The notes under the pieces were generated by a model that did no database searches, was not told where the DNA came from, and saw only the letters and a list, made by a program, of their open reading frames with translations. From contig JAJUBI010000004.1 of assembly GCA_022419385.1 (NCBI GenBank), positions 2,647,286-2,711,285 of the forward strand: a DNA stretch of 64,000 nt, read 5' to 3'. The position numbers and the translations under genes were made by a program. Below, one piece after another: positions 48,380 through 59,545 of the stretch. This DNA comes from Paraconiothyrium sp. Pb-2020. Its lineage: Eukaryota > Ascomycota > Dothideomycetes > Pleosporales > Didymosphaeriaceae. Numbering within the stretch: the first letter of the stretch is position 1; every line of letters starts with the position of its first letter.

Positions 48380-51136
48380 TCAACCAAGCTTGATAGTCTC
48401 TATCTGCGCACTGATCCGATCCCAGTAGCGTTTCGACACGATCCCGAGCCCTCTTCTGTACGCGATACCATCTTTGTTTGCAATACATAAAACGTTGCAG
48501 AATTCGCAATCTTCAATATCAATGGATGGGCTAGCGCGATCGTCCCGCTTCGAATTCAGAGCAAGGGCAGAGAAATGGTCGAAATACTCATGATTACGAG
48601 CGTCTTGCTGGTTCGCCAGTTCGCTCTCAGATATCGCAACTAAGTTGCAGGGTTGACCCGGAAGGCTTGATTCATGGTTTAAACTGTGCAGTGTCACTGA
48701 TCCAATGTGTATGTCGCTGTGCATGATGGCGAAGATGAAGCTTCCTGGAAATAATATAGCACCGAGAAATGCGGTTGCAGTGGGCGCAGTACAAAGCAAG
48801 ATGGAATCCAGGCCCGGGTCGACGACTTCCCACGCCGTATCGATAGAAGGCAGAGGCATGGCGTACCGGAACCCCGTCTCCGAATATCGGTCGTTCACGA
48901 AATAATCACCTTCTGGATGATGGCGCCTCTCCCATCCCGGTGGTATGTTCCGGTCTGGCTCGTACCGCAACTTCTGGTAATCGTAGAATCCATTCAAATG
49001 CTTGTTGACACTAACGGGGAGCTTATCTTGCGAAGACAGACTCCACACTGCTAATGGTTTCAAAGGTGCCATTATTGTCCATTCCGTGGACAGACCAGAC
49101 CTGCGATACACGCCGGGAAAGAAGGGATACCACGATGACAAACAGTCGAGTTGTCCCTTCCAACCCGTCCAAGACCAGCTCGGCTCGCCATGCCGTCGCT
49201 CCAATGGCCTTCTGGGCTGCCATAATAAAGCAATATCGAAGAAGAATAATGGAAGTCCCTTATGGAGGCCACCCGGGAAGGTTGATGACATGACTTCAGT
49301 GGCTCCAGCCAGGGCGCGAGAGGTGTCTTCCTTGTAAGTTAGGTCGCGGGATGCGAAATTCTCGGCAATCATTCCCCAACGCCCAAGTGAGGGATTCTTG
49401 GGTATGAGCGACATCATTCCCATGGGCACGCCAAGGTGAGGACGTTCACTCGGCCAAATGGTAGGTGCGCTTGCGAGCTCAGATACCGAGTCTGCTTCAT
49501 GCTCCATCCGCATGAGCCGACCGCAGATCCATGAAACCTCTCTGTTGAAGACCAACAACCTGCGTGAGAAAAGTGTCTCCTGGAACGTCCACCCTCTAGA
49601 AGCCCATCGCGAGCGCCACGGAAACCCATTTCCTCCCTCGTGTTCGAAGTCGTGCTCTGACACGTTGCATTCACGCTGCTTGGAAGGTCCTCCAACGCCA
49701 CGGATACCATAGTCTGCGTCATCACCTTGGGCAGCAACGATAGTGAACTCAGCACCAGCGTAGATACGAGCCATAGACTTCAACATCTTGTCCATCTCTT
49801 TCTTTTCGGAGTCTTGCATGATACTCAGGCAGTCCACCCAAAGATACTGCTCACCAGCTGCATGCACTACATGCATGGCATCGCGGATGGTGTGTGGGAG
49901 TCTCGACTTGTAGGGCTCACGAAAGAGCGATCCCTGCTGCTTGAGTTCGTCTATGTTGCTTTTGTCGGACTTCAGCGTCGCAACGTTTCCCCATACGTAC
50001 GAAAGAGCCACGAATTTTGTCGCAATCGGAAGTGTCACCAAGCTGCCTGAGACCACATCGACAAGGAGAAGACTCTCAAGCTGCTGCACTAGTTCATAAA
50101 CATGGCTATCATTGCAGCAATCGCCATGGGTAGCTTCGCATTGCGCGCGCCAATTCCGAAGTTTGTTGAAGTCAAACACTGAAGATACACTGGCTGGTAT
50201 CGTGATGATGAAATTGGAAGGGCATTCGCAGCGCAGCCCGGCCTTTATGCAGTGATTGCCTTGCATCATGAGCTGGAACGAGGGCCACTCTTTGATTGAA
50301 AACTTACATTCGGGTTTTGCTTCGTTACACTTGATACGACGTCGCTTGCAGTTGTAACATCCACGACGAGACTTAGTACTCCCGGTTCTTGGTCGTGCTT
50401 TCGGCTTTGCCGGAGGCGCCACCCTGTTCTCCGAAGCTTCAAGATCAACTGAAATGGCTGCGTTACTTTTCGAAGGGTCGAAAGAGTCTCCAGCTGTTTC
50501 GCGTGGGTAAGCTGGCTCGCTCAGTTGGTTCGGCGTGCTTGAAGCTTGCGGTTGGGAAGTGTTGTGTTCTTCAAGTAGATGCACTTTTTGAAGAGCTATA
50601 ATTGGTCAATCGCATGTCCAACATTTGGGAACGGTCTTCCATATACCCGTGGAAGGTTCGTCGCTTCGCTTTTGGAGACCGAGAAGCTTCACAAACTCCT
50701 CTTTGCGTTCATCGGCCAGTCTCCTGAGTCTTTTCCTTTCCACTACATCCAGTTCTGAACTCCCATATTCTTTTCGTAAAGCGACTTGTATTTCTGTAGG
50801 ACATGAGCCCTTTAGCTCCCCAACGAAATAGCTATTGAGTAGCTTACCCTCAAAAATCCCCGTTTGTGTGGTTAACTCGTTCTGCACATTTCGTAAGTCG
50901 TCTTCGAGACCATGCGAAGGCATGACTTCGAGGATATGGGCCTTCGCGGTTCCTCTTGGTATTCTTCCTGGTCTTTCTCTCTTCCCGTCCCTTTTCTCAA
51001 GATGAAGTTTATCATAAGCAACTTCACGCCTCCTTTGATCCTCCTGTATCTTCTCTTCCATATGAGACGCCATATTGGTGTCAAGTAACGCCCTCGCTTG
51101 TTCTTGGCTGATTTTCCTTGTTAACGGTCGAGGCAT
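48380..51136 (-). CDS. Zn(II)2Cys6-HET domain fusion protein
   Basis: Best model: exons 51136-50647, 50595-50308 and 50259-48380, 885 aa. The first intron (51 bp, GTATAT..GATTGACC..ATTATAG) carries the only in-frame stop between two same-frame halves. The second (48 bp, GTAAGT) is stop-free, and its removal completes the six-Cys zinc cluster (about residues 243-275): CYNCKRRRIKC, then E-C-N-H-C, then IKAGLRC. The N-terminal 160 residues are charged and helical and match no family I know. A HET domain follows at about 340-490 with FVALSYVWGN, YLWVDCLSIMQDSEK and SRWASRGWTFQETLFSRRLL. HET domains trigger cell death in heterokaryon incompatibility, and zinc clusters bind DNA. Which role dominates here is unknown. 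If the first intron is wrong, the locus would be two products separated by 21 bases, or one broken by a stop. Confidence 0.8.
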
Positions 51137-52365
51137 ATAATGGCTGCACGTGTGGGGAGCCACCGACCCCGGCTTGCACGACACAGACTCTGTAGTGCGG
51201 GCTTCTTGAGAGCACTCTATGCAGACAACCGGCCGTGAATCGAGGCGAGATGGATTACGCAAGCGGAGCTGCAAGAAGAAGGAGCATAGGTGCCGGTCCC
51301 AGAGTTGCTGCCCCACGGCTCAGCCCCCCAGCCATTGCACACCAGCAGATCATTGGCTGCGCGCATCGACCCTGGTCAACCCCACTTTCGCCTTGCAACA
51401 ACGACAGCCCAAGTCCGGGAATCGATTCTATTGATGTTAGTTGGAACGATTCTCTCTAGCCGCAAGCTATAGATGGAAATATATGTGAACAAACAATCTA
51501 TTCCCAATGAGAACTAGTTATAACCTTAAACCCGTGGACGACACGCTGTCATGTGATTGCATCTCATGTGACTTGGGGTGACTAGTATCTAATGCGATGT
51601 GCATGATACGACTTGAGAAGTAGTTCTTATGTATTTGGTTTTAGCTTTCACTGCATTTCAATTTCAGAGACGTGATTGTGTGGTTACCCAGGAATTGCTG
51701 CCCGGTTGTCGAACGACGGATACCTAGGTAGCTTCGTAGCAACGTGATCATATGTAGTTGAGACGGGAGTAGATATTGGCTTGGTTGAGTCGAACATTGT
51801 AGGCGTATATCCTTGTCTCGTCTATGATCCTACCCCAGGCGAAAAAGCCCAAATTGCACACAGCCTTAGCTGAAGCTCGTTTATAGAGGCTTACTAGTTG
51901 GAACATGGTTCAGAGTAAAGATGGACTAACGACATCGTCGGGAAGGTCGTGGGTTTACGAATAAAGTTCACCAATAAATTGATTTTTCTAGGGCGGTAGA
52001 GCCGCATGAATCATTCGGAAGAATCAACTGATCGGATATGCAAGCATACACAGTACTCAGTAGTCATGGTGTCGGTCTGTTTCAACCTGAAGAAATACTG
52101 CTTCAATTTCGTAACACCCTATGAAAGAAAAAAGTGCGATTCCCTCACCAGCCATTACTCTTCGTCACTCCCTTCCACCTCTAGGCTACTATGACACCCA
52201 GCAAACAAACCTCCCCAGCTCTTGCAGCTCCGCCGACTCACTGTCTTCTTCATCCGCCTTTGGGTCCGTGTCTGCCATTTCATCAGCAACCAGGGGCTCC
52301 GCAATGGGTGCGACCGCCGTGTCTACCCTTGAAGGCGGAAGGTACTCGGGAAGGTACGAATCTTC
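51137..52365. other. 1.23 kb intergenic
   Basis: The promoter side of the HET gene and the 3' flank of the oxygenase gene. The part from about 51470 to 52130 is more AT-rich than the surroundings. No gene seen. Confidence 0.5.
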
Positions 52366-55300
52366 CTAGTCATCGTAGTGCAGCATCAAGCTCATCGGAA
52401 CTGCCGCTTCCCTCGAGCTAGCGTCCAAGTACTTTCTAATCTTAAGTCCAGCGATATCGTGCTCGACGGTGGTGAAAACGCCCTGTTTGCCAGGTGCGCG
52501 CCGCAAGTTCTTCAATTTAAACACTTCTCGTAGCGTAGCGGCAAGCGATGCGCCTACAAGTTGTTGCCCAAAGCAATAATGCAAACCATGGCCGAGGAGT
52601 GTGTAGTCTTTGAAAGGCCGATGGGGGTTGATCTTCTCTGGATCCGGGAATGCAACTGGATCCATGGCAGCCATTGAAGTTGCGATCAGGACTGTACGAC
52701 CGGCTGGAATGGATATGGGTCCACGCGCGCCGTCGACAATCGTTACATCGCGGGTAGTTACACGTGGAAGGCCGGGTACGGAATTTGCAAGTCGCATGCC
52801 TTCGAAGACAAAACCCTGGAGCTCCTCCTCCGAAGTTACGTCATTGATTTGTGTCAATTGGATAATCCGTTTCTTGTATTGCTCGTACTCGGGTCGGAGA
52901 TAAAGATCAATGAGAAGTGATGCTTGTTGTGTGAGATTTCCGACAACAGGGGTGCTGATACCGATGCAGTCGGTGACAAGTTCTTCAATCTAGTGAAAAT
53001 TTCAATTATCGGTGCTACGCCAAAACAAACAACATAAGAGCTCAAGGTAATCAAACTGTGGCTCAACACTTACCGGCAGCTTGGTGTCTCTCAAACTATG
53101 ATAGAAACGATCCGCATCCGGACCTGTTTGTTGTTAACGCCAACACTCTACAGCTCAGCCTGCGAGGACTCACCGACTTCGAAGGCGCTACCGTTAGCAA
53201 GCCAGTCGACAAAATGTTCTACCGCCCCTGATGACTGCGTCTTGAGGTGGGTCTCGAAAATCTTCCGCAAGGGCTCTGCCGCTTTCACGGCAGCTTCGCG
53301 CAATTTCCACTCTTCTGCGGGAATGATGTTGAAGCTTTGATAGAAGAAGAGAGTGATATAGATAGTGAATGTGTCGTAGATGGACAGAGCTCCTCGTGGC
53401 TGCTCTGCGGTCTTTAAAGGAAGAGCGAAGCGCTCCGCAAGCCAGAGAATAGGTGCGATATTTGTCACGTCTCGAACGATGTTGATTGCTTTGCGGCCCT
53501 TGACCGTCACGAGCGAGTTGTCCTGGATTAGCTTCCGCACGGTTGAACCGAAGAAATCAGTCGCATGCTTTTCGAAACCATCCTCGAAGAATAACTTATG
53601 TAAGTTCTTTGACCGCGAATCGTGGCGTTTAGGGTCGTCCCACCCGATCATGAACTCATTTCCGCCGGTGACATTGCGAATGGCTGTCTGATACATTGTG
53701 CGGAAGGTGCCACGATCCTCGAAGGCCTTCTTGCAGCCTTCATTCGTCTGTAGGCTGAAGATCAAACGATCGCTCGGAGGCCGACTCAATTCGTACAGGT
53801 GGAGAACATCATTTCCTTTAAGAATCTCCCGAGCAGCGTCGGGCGTATAGAATGGTAGAAGCGCATATGATGACGTGCCCGTAAATGCTCCTGGCAGACC
53901 AGTGAATATCAGCTTAGAAAGCACCCCACCATACGACCCCGCCGTGGGCTCTTGAAGCTTTGCGGCGCCCCAATTGGTCAAGGTAGTACTATTAAAGTCG
54001 TACGTCAGGAAACGATCACCTCGAACTAGGGAGACAGCATCGTCAAGTATGCCCCGGCCTGTCGTCTGCCCAGGACAAACACCGCTACCTGGCATGAAAG
54101 GTTTGGTACATTCTGCCATGAGTCCAGGGTACAATTCCAAGTTCTCGATGTCACCATACAAGAGCTCAGCTGCTCGAGCAACCGTTGTGTCGGAATTCCA
54201 GTCGTCGAAGGTCTCGTACGGTTTCAGGTTCAAGTAGCGGCGAAATTCATTTAATGTGCACACGTTGAAGACGTCTCGCGCCTGCAGCTGACCCATGATG
54301 TCCACAAACTTGAGGCTTTCAGGGGTGCCATGAGCGCCGAACGCATGTGCAGGTTCCTCGATGCAGTTCTTGATAAGGTCTGCGAGCTGCCGATCGTCAA
54401 ATCGTCCATCAGGTCCGCGTTGAAGGCCTCCAAACGTCCACTCCCTCGGTTCCTGCCGTCTAAACTTTGACCCGTACTCTTTCATCATCTCCTTGAACAT
54501 ATCGACGGTGACATCCTGGATTGAGTTGATGTCAGGGAACGCATCTCTGATAATGTCCTCCATCCATTGGTCGTCCGCTGCACTCAGAGCGGCATGCCAA
54601 TGATAGAGAACAGCAAACTCAACGGACACGAGATTGCCTGTGCCACGTTCGACTCGTTTATCACGGCCCCTTATCTCTTTACCCAGGTCCAGGGACCATT
54701 CGGAATTCGCGCGCGGAGTGTTCAGGATGGATGCGACATAATCGCGGAGCACAACAGAGGCGAAAAAGCCGACGTTGATGTTCCGTGTCAATTGAAAAAT
54801 GTCTTCGTCTTGCCTGCAGCACTATATTAAAGTCGTACCTCTGGTATCTTGTTGATGATACCTACCATTTCTTCCCTTCGTCATCCAGCTTATCCCACGG
54901 CTTGTACTTTCCGCATTCATTGACCGTGAGGAGATTCTCGGCTATGTGATTGTGATTGCGGGAAAATAACAAGAGTACAGCGACGACGCCGGGTGGCATC
55001 ATCATGATGCGATCGGAGGCGATGGAATCAGGAAATATAAGTCCATTGTTGTAGGTGCGTACGTACTTTTGCTCTTTCTCAGTGTTTCCGTACAAAGTAC
55101 CCAGGTCCACGTAGCTCGACGTTTCATTGATCCACGGATCTGACCTCGAAGTTTGGAAGCACTCGTGTATGACGACAGTAGCGAAGGAGAAAAATAAACG
55201 ATTCAAGCCGGACGGGTGTTTTCGAAAAGACCCTTCACGTTTGAGCAGAGCCTGTTGATCAGTCTAGGCGTCGGAAACGGAGGACCTAAGTCTTACCTCA

Positions 55301-55847
55301 TACACATCTTCGACGTTTGGTAAGTTGGGTCCTTTGGGCTTCAGCGGCGGTACTAATCGCAGAGTAAGTAAAGACATATCTACTTCCAACCCAAACACGA
55401 TGACATACCATTGCGCGCATATGCTGATCCAGCTTTTCCCAACTCCGGGTCCCAGGGACTATTCCCACCTCCATCATGGCGACGATAGCGGGCGGTGGGT
55501 CCCGTGACCGTTGGGGGAGGGTGAGGCAGGTCCTGCCAGAGCATTGTGATGAAGCCATCGGAAATCTTCTCGCTGAGGCTACTGTTCAAAGGCATACCCT
55601 GCAGCATGGAGACGCCGTGCTCCAGCAGGAGCTCCTTGTCGTCAATTGGATCGCCGCTGCCCAGCTGCGGGATGGCTTCGACAATGGTTTTGGCATTCTT
55701 AAGGCCCAAGTTTGCAAGGTCATGTCCAATGCTGGTCTTAACATTACCGTTGGTGTGACCATTGGCGACTTCCGGGGAGCTTGTGTCGGCCGCCCGAGTC
55801 GGCTTCTTCCTAATGGTGCCGAAGAGCGACTTAAATTGGTTTGGCAT
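52366..55847 (-). CDS. psi-producing oxygenase / linoleate diol synthase (peroxidase-P450 fusion)
   Basis: A bifunctional heme enzyme that oxygenates C18 fatty acids to hydroperoxides and isomerises them to diols (psi-type oxylipins that influence sporulation and signalling). Exons 55847-55409, 55352-55297, 55251-54866, 54813-53174, 53123-53074 and 52989-52366 give 1064 aa, the family length. The dioxygenase half holds the distal His in VVIHECFQT and the catalytic Tyr plus proximal His in VLYHWHAAL. The P450 half has GNLTQQ in the I-helix region, retaining the Asn and the Gln three residues on that matter for hydroperoxide isomerase activity, and the heme thiolate Cys in LGHGLHYCFGQ. The introns are 56, 45, 52, 50 and 84 bp. 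Which diol is made (5,8 or 7,8) cannot be told. Confidence 0.93.
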
Positions 55848-56947
55848 TCTAGAGCGATATCGAGTTCAAGGGAGGTATAGGGTAGTACAAGAGGAGAGAA
55901 GCCGGAGGTATGGAGACTTCGTCAAGTGTGTGAGGGGGAGGAGACGAAGCTGACAATGAGAATGAGGTGCGGGACTAAGAGGGTTGTGGAAGGTAGCAAA
56001 GAAACGAGGTAGGAACGAGCACGGTGAGGCAACACTGGGTTTGAAATCGGAAGTCATTGTGGTACCGTCTGCAGATTCGTCGGTAAACGAACAAAACATC
56101 GTGAAGCGAGCGCCATACAAAGAGCACAGTGATACTAGGGGCGCTGTCAGGCGTGATGCGAGTTGAAGAGGTGTGGGAGCTTGTCCAATGAAGGCTTCTT
56201 CACCGTTGCACAACACAAGCAGGAGGAGCAAAGGACGGCAGCCACGGCGGTGGGATGGGTGCTGATCGACGACTTCAGTCGATAGGAGGCATGCGCCAGC
56301 GATGCAGTGCACCACCACTCGATGTTCAATCGGGAAGTTCAGCTGAAGGTTGGAGGAGATGTTGACTCGTGTCGGGCAGCGCGGAGCCGATCCGCGCACG
56401 GACTCGTCCCCAGAGTGCACCCACGCGTCCCAATCCTTCCCGCTGCCACTGCACCACGCGCATGCACACCTGCACTCTACATTACTATTGATACAGTTAC
56501 GGCGGCCTAGTACCCTTTGATCTGTGGAACGCAATGCCCAGGATGAGGTCATTGCCTGTCTCTGCTTCCCAGCTTCGTAAGGAGAAGCGACCACGTCACC
56601 CATTGGAAGCCACCATTGCGTTACGTGTCTCGCCAATCGCGAGCTACCAGGGCTGTGGTGTTTCTCGGATTATGCAGCTCCACAAGCTGTGCGCCGAGCT
56701 GAGCTACATGTCGATCTCCCGGTTAGGAAATCCCAATCGAACCACTATTTGACTGTCGATCAGCGCTCTCGCATCCGAATCGCATTGGGCCCTAGACATG
56801 TGGCTCACACATGCATGCATCACCTAGGCAAAGTTTCAGTACAATCATCTCCAATTGACAGTTGCGTGCATCATGACTTCGGCGACCGAAGATCATACGT
56901 TCGCGGCATAGCGTGATATCTTAGAGTTGTTGCAATACCCAATTTCG
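55848..56947. other. promoter region of the oxygenase gene
   Basis: A 256-codon minus-strand open frame (55866-56636) lies directly upstream of the oxygenase start and shows no domain. I read it as chance or leader sequence. A CT-rich tract next to the ATG (plus-strand AG-rich, about 55870-55960) is promoter-like. Confidence 0.5.
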
Positions 56948-57690
56948 TCAGTCCTTCAGGTGCAGCCACTTTCTCATCTTCGCACGAAAGCCAACCTTCT
57001 GGTCCTTTCTCGGATCCCCCGCGATGATCTCCAGTGATCTGTTGTCAAATTTCGAATACTCTCGAACCCCTCCATATGGATACTGCACCTCTGGTATCCA
57101 TATCGCTGCTATTAGTGCTCCCATGAGCATCATAGGTACGAGGAAAAGGAGTAGGCCAACCAGCGGCTTCTTTTCTGTTCCCTCGGCTCTTACTTTCTTA
57201 ATGGCGACCTGCACGAGGATGGCACTAACCTTCCTACTGGCGGCTGCTATCCCGTAGGAAGTCCCTCTGTTCTTGGTCTCAAATAGCTCAGCGGGAAGCA
57301 TGAAAGTTATCGTGTTGGGGCCTAGATTCATCTGATACAACGCGGTCAGCAAGCACACGAGAGGTCTTTACTCTGATTTTGTCATACAAGAAACAACGAG
57401 ATAGCGTAAAAGACCACCGTGACATCGTGATTGCTGGTCTCGTAGACATCGAATAGGCTCGCTCTGAGGATAGCGAAGACGATGGCCAAGACTAAGAACA
57501 TGACTGCCATGAAGCGCACTTAGGGGACACGGTTTACTATGCACAAGATGCCAACACATCCGAGCACTGATGCAGGTCCCGTTGTCCAAAGTGCGCGTAC
57601 AAGATTTCCTTCTAGAACCTTGAAGATTGCTCGTGTCCCATTATGGGGCAAGGAATTGCTGTTCCAGTCCAGCGGATGTTTCGCCTACCG
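56948..57690 (-). pseudogene. truncated phosphate-type MFS transporter remnant
   Basis: Only about the last 210-230 residues of a 12-helix MFS transporter of the phosphate permease type survive. The frame from about 57690 reads NSNSLPHNGTRAIFKVLEGN and ALWTTGPASVLG. It meets TAA at 57522-57520, continues VRFMAVMFLVLAIVFAILRA, and is joined over a 56-bp intron (57387-57332) to LGPNTITFMLPAELFETKNR and GTSYGIAAASRKVSAILVQ. It ends in a normal charged C-terminus at 56948. The N-terminal helices and motif A are missing. The in-frame stop plus truncation argue for a dead gene. Its 5' break coincides with the 5' break of the subtilase remnant on the other strand. Confidence 0.72.
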
Positions 57691-58360
57691 CACTAACCCA
57701 GTCCAGGCCATATTGTTCTCTGCTGAAGTGTGGAAGGTCAAGATCATATCATTGTCAATAGGCTTCCGCAAGGCCTTCTTAAGAGACGAAGAGAAGGCCA
57801 TTGTTCGAAATGCGCTCAAATATGTCATGGACACCAACCCGGGAGTGATCATCTTCGCCGCCGCATCCAATGAGGGAAACAGAAAAAGGAATTCTATTCC
57901 CGGCCAGTGAGGACAGGGTTTTCTGGGTCAATTCCTCTAACGGCGACGGTAATGCCTCTGAATTCAACCCACCGCACCAAGAACGCCACGAGAACTTCAG
58001 CATCTTAGGCGAGTGCGTAGGCTCAACTTGCCTTCAAGTAAACAACACCGGTACAGGTGGCAGGTCAATAGCTTCGTGGGCAATCCGAAGAGGAACTTTA
58101 GTCGCCACACCAATAGTAGCGTCTGTGGCAGCCATCATCCTCCATTTCGGACGCCAGTATGCACAGGATGACCACGAAAACCTCGAAACTCGTCGTGGAA
58201 TCAAGCGAGTACTGAAAGCATGGCGCCTCTTGAGAATCGCGATAATTTCTACGATATTGTCCCATGGGGGAATGGAGTGTTCGTAGAGAATAATGATTGC
58301 CGAAATCCGAACGAGTCTATTGCAATGGCGAAGGAAAGGCTAAAAAATATACTGGACTGA
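57690..58360 (+). pseudogene. subtilisin-like (S8) protease remnant, catalytic Ser lost
   Basis: Three frames in sequence read as the C-terminal half of a fungal subtilase. They are VWKVKIISLSIGF and PGVIIFAAASNEGN (to about 57895), then SEDRVFWVNSSNGDGN to GTLVATPIVASVAAIIL, then from about 58213 MAPLENRDNFYDIVPWGN to the stop at 58358-58360. Two single-base frame changes, near 57895-57905 and near 58210, separate them. The oxyanion-hole Asn region (AAASNEGN) is kept. The nucleophile motif GTSxATP has become GTLVATP (TTA codon at 58098-58100), so the active Ser is Leu. The Asp and His parts of the triad are absent, and the fragment starts abruptly beside the broken transporter. It is certainly inactive. 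The relatives are the S8 domains common near fungal NLR and cell-death genes. Confidence 0.75.
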
Positions 58361-58448
58361 AAGAAAACGGTCATCAGAACAAGAAGACTCACGCAACCCT
58401 TTGCGACCCTCTCTGCACCATGTAGCACAGTAACCACATTGCTGATTA

Positions 58449-59321
58449 CTAGTCCTCCGAGAAGTTGTCGTGCACTTGCAACAGGCATTCCTCGTTGTCT
58501 TGCTCATCTGTAACCATCTTTGCATCGAACCCATCAATAGGGTACCCTGCAGAGCCGTAATCCATCTGCGACTTTTCGACTGATCCGATTTGCACACCCA
58601 CAGTATCCGCACTTGAAGCCGCCAGCATCCCATGCGCCGCTGAGCTGGTTGGTGCCTCGCGCTCATCATGTGCTACTGTCGCGCCCTTCACATATTCGCT
58701 ACTCTTGCTCACTGTCTGCCTCTTAACAACGATTCTTCTCAATCGATACGCAAACATAAAGTCGTCACTCCCTCCGAACCATATTTTCTCCCCCTTTCCT
58801 ACCCCCACCCCCGCAAGCACAGGCACCCCACTAAACGGTGTTGCATCCACACCAGGGTTCAGTTCTACATCCACGTCCTTCGACCGCGCACACAAATGCG
58901 TTGCTCCACTCGCAATCTTGACACCAGTCACCATAAACGCACTCTTCCTCGGATTCCTCTTCACCCACTCCGCAACCTCCTCCTTCCCCACCACACTTCG
59001 CTCCACGTACTCATCGTCCGGTTCAAAGAAACTTGTTACCAGCTCGTCAAATTGAAATACCTCAGACTCCTTTTTGGAAAATGTCATTACTCCACAATCC
59101 AACAGCACGACGCTGAACATCCACTCACCGCTCTCCGCGTGCTTCTTGCCCTCAGCCTTACCACCTCTTTCAACCCGCACGGGATTACCATCCACCTTAC
59201 TCAAATACACATTCTCCGACAGCGATCCCGACACCGACCCCGACACCGAAGACCTCATCTTCACACTGCTCCCACAACTTGTCGCGGAAGAGCGCAGGAA
59301 AACGACGGCCTTCTTATGCAT
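58449..59321 (-). CDS. uncharacterised 290-aa protein, possible effector partner of the lost subtilase
   Basis: A single-exon gene; the ATG at 59321 is clear. The first ~200 residues have the alternating hydrophobic pattern of a beta-rich fold (WMFSVVLLDCGVMTF, SAFMVTGVKIASGA, FSGVPVLAGVGVGKGEKIWF). They end in a segment, SDDFMFAYRLRRIVVKR, of a kind I associate with an unnamed fungal protein group; that association is from memory. The remaining ~90 residues are Ser/Ala/Asp rich, hydrophilic and probably flexible. There is no signal peptide. It lies tail to tail with the broken subtilase, 88 bases apart. Fungal gasdermin-like genes are known to sit beside subtilase genes (HET-Q1/HET-Q2), but I do not see gasdermin sequence motifs here. 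Function unknown. Confidence 0.65.
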   Translation of the reverse strand: MHKKAVVFLRSSATSCGSSVKMRSSVSGSVSGSLSENVYLSKVDGNPVRVERGGKAEGKKHAESGEWMFSVVLLDCGVMTFSKKESEVFQFDELVTSFFEPDDEYVERSVVGKEEVAEWVKRNPRKSAFMVTGVKIASGATHLCARSKDVDVELNPGVDATPFSGVPVLAGVGVGKGEKIWFGGSDDFMFAYRLRRIVVKRQTVSKSSEYVKGATVAHDEREAPTSSAAHGMLAASSADTVGVQIGSVEKSQMDYGSAGYPIDGFDAKMVTDEQDNEECLLQVHDNFSED

Positions 59322-59545
59322 CTATCGTGCCAAGAAATCATCATACGTCAGCTACCAAGCTCCCACCTGTTGCCACCGTCCACTCCGCTCGACCACTCCA
59401 TCCGCAGCCCCGGGGCCGATCTTCCGTCACGTGACCCAGGGCTTCCTACTCTATTGATAGGGTAATGCAAGCCTTGAAATATAATTATAAATTTATTGGA
59501 TAAGTTTATATCTATAAGTGAGTCTGTATCTGTGAAGAGCAGCTA

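Noticed and set aside
50596..50608. Two separate genes (unknown ORF ending at 50606 and a HET gene starting just after)
   Set aside because: The two frames are in phase, only 21 bases apart, and the HET frame has only a GTG there. A 51-bp intron with proper signals removes the stop, so one gene is more likely.
55866..56636. 256-codon minus-strand open frame upstream of the oxygenase
   Set aside because: No domain, poor protein-like composition, and it occupies the promoter/leader of the real gene at 55847.
58668..59465. 265-codon plus-strand open frame
   Set aside because: It is the shadow of the 290-aa minus-strand gene: the composition is His/Pro/Thr rich with no motif.
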